Under the pieces are notes generated by a model that saw nothing but the letters and a program-made list of their open reading frames with translations, made no database searches and was not told the origin of the DNA. The position numbers and the translations under genes are program-made. Below are positions 41,877 to 50,476 of a stretch of 64,000 nucleotides of DNA, piece after piece. This stretch comes from CAXSEF01 sp964236535. Lineage in GTDB: Bacteria > Pseudomonadota > Alphaproteobacteria > Acetobacterales > Acetobacteraceae. Numbering within the stretch: the stretch's first letter is position 1; each line of letters begins with the position of its first letter. The stretch is from the NCBI GenBank assembly GCA_964236535.1, contig CAXSEF010000008.1:10592-74591 (forward strand), in the 5' to 3' direction.

Positions 41877-42635
41877 TCAGTGCAGGTGCACGGCGTCGTG
41901 CAGGTAGATGCACGTCAGGATGGCGAACACATAGGCCTGCAGGGCGGCGACGAAGAACTCGAAGCCCATCAGCACGACGTTGATCACGACGGGACCGACG
42001 GCGAGCGCGTCGCCCAGAATGGACGCGCCGCCCAGCATGACCGTGAAGGTGGCGAACACCTCCAGCATCACGTGTCCGGCGACCATGTTGGCGAAAAGTC
42101 GGATCGACAGGCTTACCGGCCGCGACAGGTAGGAGATCACCTCGATCGGGATGATCAGGGGCGCAAGCAGCTTCGGCGCCCCCTCGGGCATGAAGTAGGT
42201 GGTGAAAAACCGGTGCCCGTTCTCGCGGATCGCCACGATCGTGACGAACACGATCACCATCAGCGCCAACGCCCCGGTCACCGCGATGTGGCTGGTGTAG
42301 GTGAACGCGTAGGGAAACAGCCCGAGCACGTTGCCCATGAGCACGAAGAAGAACAGGGTGAAGGCGAACGGGAAGAACCGCACGCCCTCCGGCCCGATCT
42401 GGTCTACGGCCAGGCGGTAGCAGAACTCGTAGCAGAGCTCGGCAGCAGCCTGCAGCCGACCGGGCACGAGTCGGGCAGGCCTCGCACCATAGTACATCAG
42501 CGCCAGCACCAGCACCGAACCGATGACCATGAAGAGATTGGACTGGGTGAAATTGACCGAGCCGCCGACCGCCCTCAGGACAGGATGCAGCTGGAATTGC
42601 CCAAGTGCGTCGATCGTCGGTTCGCCAGCGGCCAC
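41877..42635 (-). CDS. atpB: ATP synthase F0 subunit a
   Basis: Subunit a forms the two half-channels for protons beside the c ring. The 252-residue protein has the expected hydrophobic helices and the essential Arg in SLSIRLFANMVAGHVMLEVF. Other family text includes FFPFAFTLFFFVLMGNVLGL and HIAVTGALALMVIV. Length is normal. It is second in the operon, after atpI, and is followed 89 bp later by atpE. Confidence 0.96.
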   Translation of the reverse strand: MAAGEPTIDALGQFQLHPVLRAVGGSVNFTQSNLFMVIGSVLVLALMYYGARPARLVPGRLQAAAELCYEFCYRLAVDQIGPEGVRFFPFAFTLFFFVLMGNVLGLFPYAFTYTSHIAVTGALALMVIVFVTIVAIRENGHRFFTTYFMPEGAPKLLAPLIIPIEVISYLSRPVSLSIRLFANMVAGHVMLEVFATFTVMLGGASILGDALAVGPVVINVVLMGFEFFVAALQAYVFAILTCIYLHDAVHLH

Positions 42636-42694
42636 AGCTCAGTTCCTTTCGCTCCAGGCCAGCACAGCCCACCTGTCTCCGCGGAGCGTTCGCC

Positions 42695-42742
42695 CCGCTG
42701 TCGTCACAGCCCGCCGTCGTCACAGCCCGCTGTCGCTACAGC
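42695..42742. repeat. Three 16-bp tandem repeats between atpI and atpB
   Basis: Three adjacent 16-bp units (ccgctgtcgtcacagc, ccgccgtcgtcacagc, ccgctgtcgctacagc) fill 42695-42742. They differ from each other at one or two positions. They lie in the 117-bp gap between atpI and atpB, just upstream of the atpB ribosome site. This might be replication slippage or a protein-binding array; nothing else indicates a role. Confidence 0.85.
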
Positions 42743-42752
42743 CTGGGGCCGC

Positions 42753-43070
42753 TCAGTCCCTTGTCGCCGACCCGTCGCCAAAGCCGCCGTTCGGCCCGAT
42801 CACGCGCCAGACGTTGGCCACCCCGGCAGCTCCGCCGAGGACGATGAACACGATCAGGAACAGCGGCAGGGTGTGCAGCCATCGATCGAGCAGCCATCCG
42901 ATCGCCACCGCAACCACCAGCGCCGAGACCAGCTCCACACCGACGCGCACCCCCACGCCAATCGACGATGCGCCACCGCTCAGCACCGGCGCGGACTCCG
43001 CAGGAGCATCAAGCCCTTGCCTCGTCCTGGCAGCGCGGAGGCGTTCCGTGAAGGAAGCCGGGTCGCCCAT
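42753..43070 (-). CDS. atpI: ATP synthase assembly protein AtpI
   Basis: AtpI is a small membrane protein encoded first in many F0 operons and is thought to help assemble the c ring. The 105-residue product has two hydrophobic helices (VGVELVSALVVAVAIGWLL and FLIVFIVLGGAAGVANVW) joined by the short loop DRWLHTLP, preceded by a polar N-terminus. The start at 43070 (MGDPASFTERL) is chosen because the frame before it is Arg/Pro-rich. It leads the operon atpI-atpB-atpE-atpF'-atpF; the F1 genes are elsewhere, as is usual in this group. Confidence 0.88.
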   Translation of the reverse strand: MGDPASFTERLRAARTRQGLDAPAESAPVLSGGASSIGVGVRVGVELVSALVVAVAIGWLLDRWLHTLPLFLIVFIVLGGAAGVANVWRVIGPNGGFGDGSATRD

Positions 43071-43339
43071 TGATCCTGTCCCGTCCAGTCCGATTTGGTC
43101 CCGACCGGGCAACTTACCTTGAGGCCAGGGCTTGCTACCGGCGGGTCGGATGAGTGTCAAGGTTGCGCGCCTGACATCACCGGCCGGCACCTGACCGCAG
43201 GCGCCGTCGCCCGAGTGCCGGTTCCTGCCGGTCGCGCCGCCGCAGACGCATCCCGCCCATGATTCCGCCGGACAGCCGAGTCGGCAGGCTCCCGCCGTCT
43301 TCGCAACTGCGGTATGACCTGCGCGTCTGGAGCGGGATG

Positions 43340-43927
43340 ATGGTCATGAACACTGCCGCAGATCGGATCACGGCGCAGCCGTTCTGGTTCCTGCGTCACG
43401 GCGAGACGGACTGGAATGCCGAGGGGCTGTCCCAGGGCAGGACCGATGTCGCCCTGAACGATCGCGGCATCGCCCAGGCCCACGAAGCGGCAGCGGTGCT
43501 GGCCGCCCGGCAGGGTGCCGCAGCCGTGCGCGGCATCGTCGCCTCGCCGCTGCGCCGCGCCCGGGTGACGGCGGAAGTGGCCGCCGCCGCGCTCGGCCTC
43601 CCGGTCGCGTTCGACGACGACCTGCAGGAAGTCTGCTTCGGCGAGCAGGAAGGCCGCCCGATGGGCGACTGGTACGATGCCTGGATCGCCGGCGATTTCA
43701 CCCCGGTCGGTGCCGAACCATTCGCCCGGTTGCGCGCCCGTATCGTGCCCGCGGTCAATCGCGCGCTGGCACGGCCCGGCCCGGTGCTGGTGGTGGCGCA
43801 CGGCGCGATGTTCCGCGCCGTGCGCTCGGCCATGGGCCTGCCGGTCAACATCCGCACCGCGAACGGGCTCCCCACCTGGTGCCTTCCCGACGAGAACGCC
43901 TGGGTTCTGACCGCCATCACCGCCTGA
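43340..43927 (+). CDS. Histidine phosphatase family protein (phosphoglycerate mutase-like)
   Basis: This 195-residue member of the branch-1 histidine phosphatases has the catalytic RHG motif in FWFLRHGETDWNAEG, Arg in VASPLRRARVTAE, Glu in LQEVCFGEQEG and the second His in VLVVAHGAMFRAV. These enzymes act on phosphoglycerate, sugar phosphates, cobalamin precursors or phosphoproteins; the substrate here is not evident. Three ATGs (43337, 43340 and 43346) lie close to a ggagcggg ribosome site, so the start is uncertain by a few codons. The next gene is convergent, across a repeat copy. Confidence 0.9.
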   Translation: MVMNTAADRITAQPFWFLRHGETDWNAEGLSQGRTDVALNDRGIAQAHEAAAVLAARQGAAAVRGIVASPLRRARVTAEVAAAALGLPVAFDDDLQEVCFGEQEGRPMGDWYDAWIAGDFTPVGAEPFARLRARIVPAVNRALARPGPVLVVAHGAMFRAVRSAMGLPVNIRTANGLPTWCLPDENAWVLTAITA

Positions 43928-43928
43928 G

Positions 43929-44087
43929 CGGGCAAGGCCAGAGGCTCTGCCTCTGGACTCCGCCGAAGGCCGAGCCCTTGGAATCCGTTTGCCTGGGGAA
44001 TGGGTTTCCAGAGGCCTCAAGGCCTTTGGCGGGTCTGGGCGGAGCCCAGCCTTGCTGCGCTTCCAGGCCGACCCCCGAGGCCGCTAA
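43929..44087 (+). repeat. Intergenic hairpin repeat, short form
   Basis: This short-form copy begins two bases after the histidine phosphatase stop codon and reaches the arginase stop codon, so it is almost the entire gap between these convergent genes. It has ccagaggc/gcctctgg around tct, a second hairpin ccgaaggc/..gagcccttgg that is mismatched, and ccagaggcctcaaggcctttgg as the third. The shared end cttccaggccgacccccgag is present. Confidence 0.87.
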
Positions 44088-45028
44088 GCCCTGCGCTGCG
44101 GCACCGTCTCCCGCTCGGTGATCTGCCGTCCGAACAGGCTCGCGATTAGGTCCACCAGCAGCAGCGCGCTCTGCCCGCGCACGTCGAGGAACGGGTTCAG
44201 CTCCACCACGTCCATCGACGTCACCAGCCCGCAATCGTGCAGCATCTCCATCACCAGATGCGCCTCCCGGTAGGTCGCGCCGCCCGGCACCGTGGTCCCC
44301 ACCCCCGGCGCCAGCGACGGATCGAGGAAGTCGACGTCGAGGCTCACGTGCAGCATGGCACCCGCCGCGGCGACGGCGTCCAGCACCCGGCGCAGCGGCA
44401 CGGAAACCCCGAACTCGTCGATCATGCGCATGTCGACGATGTCGATCCCGCGCTGGCGAAGCAGGTCGCGCTCCGCCTGGTCGATCGAACGGACGCCGAA
44501 CAGATGCAGGTTGCCGGGCGGAACCGTGCCGCAGGGCTCCTCGTCGAACACCGCCTCCAGACCCGGCTCGCCGGTGATCAGCGCGGCCGACATGCCATGC
44601 ATGTTCCCCGACTGGGTGGTGTCGGGCGTATTGAAGTCGGCATGGGCGTCGAGCCACAGCACGAACAGCGGCCGCCCCAGCTCGGCGGCCCGACGGGCAA
44701 CCCCGGTCACGGTGCCCATGCTGATGCTGTGGTCGCCGCCCAGGAAGATCGGCACCGCATCCTCGCGCATGGCGTCGAGCGCGCGCACGCTGATCAGCCT
44801 GCACCAGCCCGCCACCTCACGCAGGTTGCGCGCAACGCGGCTGGCGGGCTGCTCGCCCGCCAGCGCGGCGGGCGGCGGCTGCGCGAGGTCGCCCCGGTCG
44901 TCCACGTCCAGGCCCAGCCCGCGCAACGCCTCGACGAGTCCGGCGAGCCGCAGCGCCGTGGGCCCCATGACCGCGCCGCGCTGCCCGGCCCCGGCATCGA
45001 CCGGCATGCCCAGCACGACGATGCTCAC
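44084..45028 (-). CDS. rocF: Arginase
   Basis: Arginase hydrolyses arginine to ornithine and urea. The 314-residue product carries the binuclear manganese ligands in FLGGDHSISMG, LWLDAHADFN and SLDVDFLDPSLAPGVG, and GGATYREAHLVME plus VELNPFLD near the end. These fit arginase rather than agmatinase, although the two are hard to separate by eye. Full length, cytoplasmic. No urease or ornithine gene is beside it; the Mo-oxidoreductase genes are upstream on the same strand, ending 29 bp before the arginase start. Confidence 0.9.
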   Translation of the reverse strand: MSIVVLGMPVDAGAGQRGAVMGPTALRLAGLVEALRGLGLDVDDRGDLAQPPPAALAGEQPASRVARNLREVAGWCRLISVRALDAMREDAVPIFLGGDHSISMGTVTGVARRAAELGRPLFVLWLDAHADFNTPDTTQSGNMHGMSAALITGEPGLEAVFDEEPCGTVPPGNLHLFGVRSIDQAERDLLRQRGIDIVDMRMIDEFGVSVPLRRVLDAVAAAGAMLHVSLDVDFLDPSLAPGVGTTVPGGATYREAHLVMEMLHDCGLVTSMDVVELNPFLDVRGQSALLLVDLIASLFGRQITERETVPQRRA

Positions 45029-45056
45029 GTCGGCCGCGCCGTTCGCCGTGGCCGCA

Positions 45057-47309
45057 TCAGCCCAGCAGGTCCTCGATCACGATCGGCGTGTGCCGCACCC
45101 TCACCCCCGTCGCGTGGTAGACCGCGTTGGCGATCGCCGCCGGCATCCCCACGATGCCGATCTCGCCCACCGCCTTCGCCCCGATCGCGTTTACCACGAG
45201 GTCCTCCTCGTCCACCATCTCGACGACGACCTCGCCGATGTCCGCGCTGGTGGAGATGTGGTAGCCGGCGAGGTCCTGGTTGGCGAACCGCGCCCGCGGC
45301 CGGTCCACCTTGGTCTCCTCCAGCAGCGCGAAGCTCGCCCCCCACACCATGCCGCCGGCGAGGTTCGAGCGTGCCGTCCTCGGGTTGATGATCCTGCCGC
45401 AGGCGAACGCGCCGACCATGCGCGCCACCCGGATCGTCCGCAGCAGCGGGTCGACATGCACCTCGGCGAACTGCGCCCCGAACGAGTAGCTCGCGTGCGT
45501 CTTGGTCACCGGCCCTTCCATCGCCATGCCGCCGAGCAGGCCATACTGCATCTTCGCCGCCTCCATCATCGCCGGCTTCCACTCCGCCGACGCGTCCAGC
45601 GAACCCGCCGGCGACGCCTTCAGCACCGCGTCGAGCGGGTGCGCCGCCCCGTCCGCACCGACGACATGCCCGTCCGCGAGCCGCAGCGTCGAGGCCTCGC
45701 GCCCGGCGAACGGCCCGCCTTCGCCGACCGCCATCGCCAGCACCCGCTCGCGCAGCGCCAGCGCCGCCATCTGCACCGCCGAACCCGCCGAGCCCGTGGT
45801 GATCGAGCCGCCCGACACCGGACCCGACGGCAGGTCGCTGTCGCCCAGCTCGACCCGCACCCGCTCGTCCGCCACCCCGAGCACGTCCGCCGCCACCTGC
45901 CCGAGCACGGTGTACGCCCCGGTGCCCACGTCGTGCGCCGAGGTCCGCACCCGCAGCGTCCCGTCCGCCGCCAGCGTCACGTGCGCCGCCGCCGGCGCCA
46001 CCGCCGACGGGTACGTCGCGGTGGCGCAGCCATACCCCACCAGCACCCCGTCCGCGGTGGTCATCGACCCGACCCCCGGCGTGCGCCGTTCCCAGCCGAA
46101 CCGCTCCGCACCCCGCCGGTAGCACTCCACCAGCGAGCGGCTCGACCACGGCAGCTTCTTCACCGGATCCACCGCCGGCTCGTTCTTCAGCCGCAACGCG
46201 ATCGGGTCCATGTCCAGCGCCACCGCCAGTTCGTCCACCGCGCTCTCGAACGCGAAGAACGACGGCGCCTCCGCCGGCGCGCGCTGGAACCCCGGCGTGT
46301 TCACGTCGGTCGCGACCGTGGACTCCCGCGTGCGGATGTTGGCGATGTCGTACATCCGCGCCGTGACGTCGGTGCCCGGAAAGGCCACGTGGTCGATCTC
46401 CGAGCTCTGCCCGACCGACTCGTGCACCAGCGCCACCATGGTCCCGTCGCGCTCCGCCCCCAGCGCGATGCGGTTTCGCGCCGCCGGCCGGAACGAGCCC
46501 ACCGTGAACATCGCGTCGCGCGGCACCACCAGCTTCACCGGCCGCCCCAGCCGTCGCGCCGCCGTGGCGATCAGCACCGTGTGCGCGAGGATCGTCGCCT
46601 TGCTGCCGAACGCCCCGCCCACATACGGCGAGACGACGTGCACGTCCTCCACCGACAGCCCGAAGATCACGGCCAGCCCCTGCCGCTGCCCGATCACCCA
46701 CTGCGACGGGCACTCCACCGTCAGCTTGCCGTCGTTCCAGCTCGCCGTCGTGGCATACAGCTCCATCGGGTGGTGGTGCTGGACCGGGGTGAAGTACTCC
46801 TGGTCCACCCGCACCGCCGCCGCAGCCAGCGCCGCATCCGCGTCGCCGACGCGCACCGCCGACTCCTTCGCGTGCTCCACCACGCGCCCTGGATCGTCCA
46901 TCGCCACCGAGGCCGGTTGCGTCGCGTAGTCGAGGCTGACCGCCCGTGCCGCCTGCTCCGCCGCCTCCACCGTGTCGGCGACCACCAGGCCCACGATCTG
47001 CCCCGCGTAGTGCACCTCGTCCGACGTCAGCGGCATGAAGGAGGACTGCATGTGCCCCCCCTTCATCGCGAAGGTCTCCTCGCCCAGCCCCTGGTTCAGG
47101 TCGCGGTGCGTCAGCACGAGCTGCACCCCCGCCACCGCCTCAGCCGCCGCGGTGTCGACCTTCGTGATCCGCCCACGCGCCACCGTGCTGAGCGTCAGCG
47201 CGGCATACGCCATCCCGCCGTGCCCGAAGTCCGCGGCGTAGCGCGCCTCGCCCGTGGCCTTGGCCACCGCGTCGCGTCGAACCGTCGGCGTGCCGATGCT
47301 GCCGTCCAT
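45057..47309 (-). CDS. Xanthine dehydrogenase-family oxidoreductase, Mo-cofactor subunit (PaoC-like)
   Basis: The 750-residue subunit binds molybdopterin cytosine dinucleotide and oxidises aldehydes or N-heterocycles; electrons pass to the FeS and FAD subunits encoded just upstream. The N-terminal Ald_Xan_dh domain (RRDAVAKATGEARYAADF) and the large Mo-binding domain are complete. The active-site base Glu is in NAIGAKAVGEIGIVGMPAAI near the end, and YVGGAFGSKATILAHTVLIA corresponds to the conserved GGGFGxK motif. The start is the ATG at 47309, 2 nt after the FAD gene; the open frame upstream of it is not coding. The subunit order and the FAD subunit's cluster motif point to the PaoABC type. 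Confidence 0.93.
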   Translation of the reverse strand: MDGSIGTPTVRRDAVAKATGEARYAADFGHGGMAYAALTLSTVARGRITKVDTAAAEAVAGVQLVLTHRDLNQGLGEETFAMKGGHMQSSFMPLTSDEVHYAGQIVGLVVADTVEAAEQAARAVSLDYATQPASVAMDDPGRVVEHAKESAVRVGDADAALAAAAVRVDQEYFTPVQHHHPMELYATTASWNDGKLTVECPSQWVIGQRQGLAVIFGLSVEDVHVVSPYVGGAFGSKATILAHTVLIATAARRLGRPVKLVVPRDAMFTVGSFRPAARNRIALGAERDGTMVALVHESVGQSSEIDHVAFPGTDVTARMYDIANIRTRESTVATDVNTPGFQRAPAEAPSFFAFESAVDELAVALDMDPIALRLKNEPAVDPVKKLPWSSRSLVECYRRGAERFGWERRTPGVGSMTTADGVLVGYGCATATYPSAVAPAAAHVTLAADGTLRVRTSAHDVGTGAYTVLGQVAADVLGVADERVRVELGDSDLPSGPVSGGSITTGSAGSAVQMAALALRERVLAMAVGEGGPFAGREASTLRLADGHVVGADGAAHPLDAVLKASPAGSLDASAEWKPAMMEAAKMQYGLLGGMAMEGPVTKTHASYSFGAQFAEVHVDPLLRTIRVARMVGAFACGRIINPRTARSNLAGGMVWGASFALLEETKVDRPRARFANQDLAGYHISTSADIGEVVVEMVDEEDLVVNAIGAKAVGEIGIVGMPAAIANAVYHATGVRVRHTPIVIEDLLG

Positions 47310-47311
47310 GC

Positions 47312-48298
47312 TCAGTTCCTCCTGCTGGCCACGAGCGCCGCGCGTGCGACCGCCCGTGCGCCCAGTTCCACCTTGAACCCGTTTTCCGCCAGCGTCTGTG
47401 CGGCCGCGAACCCCGCCCGACCCGCCGCCAGCGCGCTCGCCTCGTCCAGCGTCACACCGACGAGCGCCGCCTCCGCCGCATGCGACCGCCACGGCTTCGT
47501 GGCCACGCCGCCGAGCGATACCCGCGCCGCCTTCACCACGGCGCCGTCCATCTCCAGCGCCACCGCCGCCGAGACCACCGCGTAGGCGTAGCTCTGCCGG
47601 TCGCGCACCTTGAGGTAGGTGGAGCGACGTCCCGCCGGCGTGGCCTGCACCAGGATCGCGCTGATGATCTCGCCCGGCCGCAGCGTGGTCTCCGCCGCCG
47701 GGTCCTCGCCGTAGGCCACGTGCAGCTCGGCCAGCGGTATGGTCCGCATGCCACCAGCCGACGCGATCTCCACCGAGGTATCGAACGCCGCCAGCGCCGT
47801 CGCCCAGTCCCCGGGATAGGTGGCGACGCAACGCTCGGAGCCGCCGAACAGCGCCATCTCGCGGGTCACCCCCCCGTCGACAGCGCTGCACCCGCTGCCG
47901 GGCACGCGCTTGTTGCAGGCCGAGACGCCGTCGCGGAAGTACCCGCACCGTGTCCGCTGCAGCAGGTTGCCGCCCAGCGTCGCCGCGTTGCGCAGCTGCT
48001 GCGACGCCGCCAGCTGCAGGCTCTCCGCCAGCGCCGGGTAGTCGCGCAGCAGCGTCGCGTCCTCCGCCACGTCGGCCATCCGCGCCAGCGCCCCGAGCCG
48101 CAGCACCGGACCGCGGGTGTCGAATGCGGCCAGCTCCCCCAGGTGGCCGATGTCGACGATGCTGGACGGCGCCGCGAGGTCGCCGCGCATCAGGTCCACC
48201 ATCGTGGTCCCGCCGGCGAGCAGCGCCGCGCCGGGCGCCTGCGCCAGGTGGAACGCCTCGTCGAGCGACGCCGGGCGGGCATAGGTGAACGGCTGCAT
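47312..48298 (-). CDS. Xanthine dehydrogenase-family oxidoreductase, FAD subunit (PaoB-like)
   Basis: The 328-residue subunit binds FAD between the iron-sulfur and molybdenum subunits. FAD motifs are APGAALLAGGTTMVDLMRGD near residue 30 and LRNAATLGGNLLQRTRC near residue 110. A Cys cluster TRCGYFRD..ACNKRVPGSGC near residues 116-136 matches the extra [4Fe-4S]-binding insert of E. coli PaoB, which most xanthine dehydrogenases lack. The C-terminal CO_deh_flav domain is intact. It begins with ATG at 48298, 1 nt after the [2Fe-2S] gene, and ends 2 nt before the Mo subunit. Confidence 0.92.
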   Translation of the reverse strand: MQPFTYARPASLDEAFHLAQAPGAALLAGGTTMVDLMRGDLAAPSSIVDIGHLGELAAFDTRGPVLRLGALARMADVAEDATLLRDYPALAESLQLAASQQLRNAATLGGNLLQRTRCGYFRDGVSACNKRVPGSGCSAVDGGVTREMALFGGSERCVATYPGDWATALAAFDTSVEIASAGGMRTIPLAELHVAYGEDPAAETTLRPGEIISAILVQATPAGRRSTYLKVRDRQSYAYAVVSAAVALEMDGAVVKAARVSLGGVATKPWRSHAAEAALVGVTLDEASALAAGRAGFAAAQTLAENGFKVELGARAVARAALVASRRN

Positions 48299-48299
48299 G

Positions 48300-48806
48300 T
48301 CAGGCCGCCTCCTGCCGCTGCCCGGCAGCGACGTCGCGCACCGCCGCGACGATGTTCGGATAGGCGCCGCAGCGGCAGAGGTTGCCGCTCATGTACTCGC
48401 GAATCTCCTCGTCGCTGCGCGCGTGCCCCTCGGCGACGCACGCCACCGCCGACATGATCTGCCCCGGCGTGCAGTAGCCGCACTGCATCGCGTCGTGCGC
48501 CACGAACGCCGCCTGCATCGGATGCAGCGCCCCGTCCACACCGGCCAGCCCCTCGATGGTGCGGATGTCTCGACCCTGCGCCGCCGCTGCCAGCGTCAGG
48601 CAGGACAGCTGCCGTCGCCCGTCGATGTGCACCGTGCAGGCGCCGCAGGTGCCGTGGTTGCACCCGACCTTGGTCCCGGTCAGCCCGAGGTGCTCGCGCA
48701 GCGCGTCCAGCAGCGTGGTGCGCGGGTCGAGCGCCATGGTGTGGTCGCGCCCGTTCACGCGCAGGCGGAGCGGCAGCGGCGTCTCGGGCGGCTGGATATC
48801 CGGCAT
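48300..48806 (-). CDS. Xanthine dehydrogenase-family oxidoreductase, [2Fe-2S] subunit (PaoA-like)
   Basis: The 168-residue subunit holds two [2Fe-2S] clusters: the plant-ferredoxin-like one in GCNHGTCGACTVHIDG with a further Cys, and the all-helical one in CGYCTPGQIM and GNLCRCGAY. The start at 48806 (MPDIQPPETPLPLRLRVNG) gives no signal peptide, whereas E. coli PaoA carries a Tat signal, so this enzyme is probably cytoplasmic. It is the first gene of the three-gene operon. No XdhC/PaoD maturation factor is encoded in the window. Confidence 0.93.
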   Translation of the reverse strand: MPDIQPPETPLPLRLRVNGRDHTMALDPRTTLLDALREHLGLTGTKVGCNHGTCGACTVHIDGRRQLSCLTLAAAAQGRDIRTIEGLAGVDGALHPMQAAFVAHDAMQCGYCTPGQIMSAVACVAEGHARSDEEIREYMSGNLCRCGAYPNIVAAVRDVAAGQRQEAA

Positions 48807-48913
48807 GGCAGGCTCCTCGGAGTGTGTCTGACCCGGCCGGCGGTCCTGCCCCTGGTCGGGGGGCCGCGAGGCGGAACCCATCAGGACGACATCGTATGCC
48901 GGAAGGCGTGATT

Positions 48914-49107
48914 CATACCAACAGGCCCTGAGCGTGACCGCAAGGCAAGCAAGGCCAGAGGCTCTGCCTCTGGACTCCGCCAAAGGCCGGGCCTTTGGAA
49001 TCCTCGTGCTTAAGGAAGGGGTTTCAAGGGCCTCAGGCCTTCGGCGGGTCCGGGCGGAGGGAAAGCCCGGCCTTGCTTCGCTTGCAGGCTGGTGCCCAGG
49101 GCCGCCG
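48914..49107 (+). repeat. Intergenic hairpin repeat, short form, between divergent genes
   Basis: This is the only good copy between divergent genes (PaoA-like and rplY), so it cannot be simply a shared terminator for both neighbours. It shows the full 5' end (ataccaacaggccctgagcgtg), hairpin 1 ccagaggc/gcctctgg, hairpin 2 ccaaaggc/gcctttgg around cgg, and hairpin 3 with the shared end block ttgcaggctggtgcccagg. The remainder of the 391-bp gap (48807-48913 and 49108-49197) has no gene. Confidence 0.88.
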
Positions 49108-49197
49108 CGCCGGTTGCCGCGAACTCCCGTTTCCGCTATGTCGCGCGCCTGTGCGCCGGCACCCCTGGAGGCCGGCGTTGCGCATTGGGAGTGCATC

Positions 49198-49893
49198 ATG
49201 GCCAACTTCACGACGATCGAGGCCGAGGCGCGCGAGCGGGCAGGCAAGGGGGCGGCACGCGCAACGCGTCGGGCGGGCAAGGTCCCCGCCGTCATCTACG
49301 GCGCCAAGCAGGCCGCGGCGCTGATCGCGCTCGACCCCCGCGCGGTCATGCGCGAGCTGACCCGCGGCGGCTGGCGCTCGCGTCTGTACGAGGTCACCGT
49401 CGGCGGCGAGACCACCCGCGCCCTGCTGCGCGAGGTGCAGCTCCACCCCGTCACCGACCGCCCCGAGCACGTCGACTTCCAGCGCCTCGCCGCGGGCGAG
49501 GAGATCCGTGTCTCCGTGCAGGTGGCCTTCCTCAACGAGGCGACCTCGCCCGGACTCAAGCGCGGCGGCGTGCTCAACGTCGTGCGCCACACCGTCGAGG
49601 TGTTCGCCGACCCCGACCGGGTCCCCGAGCGCTTCGAGGCCGACCTCGGCACCCTCGACATCAACGACAACGTCCGCTGGCACAACCTGATCGGCACCGA
49701 AGGCATCCGCCCGACCATCGCCGACCGCGACTTCGTGGTCGCGACCGTCGCGTCGCCGTCGAAGCTGCCCGACGCCCCCGTGGACCCGAACGCCTCGGCG
49801 GCGGCCGCTCCCGCCGGCAAGGCACCGGCCAAGGGCACCAGGGCCCCGTCCGCACCCGCGAAGGCTCCGGCAAAGCCCGCCGCGAAGAAGTAG
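49198..49893 (+). CDS. rplY: 50S ribosomal protein L25 (Ctc form)
   Basis: L25 binds 5S rRNA. The 231-residue product is the long Ctc/TL5 form: L25 domain about 1-95 (FTTIEAEARERAGKGAARAT; GKVPAVIYG) followed by the C-terminal beta domain (GEEIRVSVQVAFLNEATSPG; GGVLNVVRHTVEVF). The last 35 residues are an Ala/Pro/Lys-rich tail typical of high-GC alphaproteobacteria. The ATG at 49198 gives the standard start. pth follows 7 bp later, a widespread pairing. Confidence 0.95.
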   Translation: MANFTTIEAEARERAGKGAARATRRAGKVPAVIYGAKQAAALIALDPRAVMRELTRGGWRSRLYEVTVGGETTRALLREVQLHPVTDRPEHVDFQRLAAGEEIRVSVQVAFLNEATSPGLKRGGVLNVVRHTVEVFADPDRVPERFEADLGTLDINDNVRWHNLIGTEGIRPTIADRDFVVATVASPSKLPDAPVDPNASAAAAPAGKAPAKGTRAPSAPAKAPAKPAAKK

Positions 49894-49900
49894 GTACCGC

Positions 49901-50476
49901 ATGCTGCTCTGGGTCGGGCTCGGCAATCCCGAGCCAGGCCAGGCCCGGCAGCGGCACAACATCGGCTTCATGGCACTCGACCGCATCGCGCGGCGCCACG
50001 GCTTCTCGCCCTGGCGCCGCCGGTTCAAGGGCCTCGTGGCCGAGGGCAGCATCGGTCCGCAGCGCATCCTCGCGCTCAAACCCGGGACCTACATGAACGA
50101 CAGCGGCGAGTCGGTGCAGCCGGCCGCCGCGTTCTTCAGGGTGCCGCCCGAAGCGATCACCGCCTTCCACGACGAGCTCGACCTCACGCCCGGCAAGGTC
50201 CGCATCAAGCGGGGCGGCGGGGCGGCCGGCCATAACGGGCTGCGCTCGATGGATCGCCGGCTCGGCTCGCCCGAGTACTGGCGCGTCCGCCTCGGGATCG
50301 GCCACCCCGGGCATCGGGACCGGGTCACCGGCCACGTCCTCGGTGACTTCGCCAAGGTCGACCAGCCCTGGCTCGACGCCCTGCTGGACGAGGTGGCCGC
50401 CCAGGCCGCGCTGCTCGTCGAAGGGCGGCCTGAGGAGTTCATGAGCAGGGTGGCGCTGGCCACGCAGGGCAAGTAA
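49901..50476 (+). CDS. pth: Peptidyl-tRNA hydrolase
   Basis: Pth recycles peptidyl-tRNAs that drop off ribosomes. The 191-residue enzyme has the catalytic His in RQRHNIGFMALD, the Asn/Asp pair in YMNDSGESV and FHDELDL, and the GHNGLRSM motif. It starts at ATG 49901, 7 bp after rplY. The next gene, ychF, is also a conserved neighbour but is separated here by a copy of the repeat family. Confidence 0.96.
   Translation: MLLWVGLGNPEPGQARQRHNIGFMALDRIARRHGFSPWRRRFKGLVAEGSIGPQRILALKPGTYMNDSGESVQPAAAFFRVPPEAITAFHDELDLTPGKVRIKRGGGAAGHNGLRSMDRRLGSPEYWRVRLGIGHPGHRDRVTGHVLGDFAKVDQPWLDALLDEVAAQAALLVEGRPEEFMSRVALATQGK

Noticed and set aside
44292..47585. 1097-codon plus-strand open frame
   Set aside because: It runs antisense to the Mo-oxidoreductase genes, whose motifs are clear; its product is Arg/His-rich and shows no domain.
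47310..47948. Extension of the Mo-subunit frame upstream to 47948
   Set aside because: It overlaps the FAD subunit gene, and the ATG at 47309 gives the family N-terminus.
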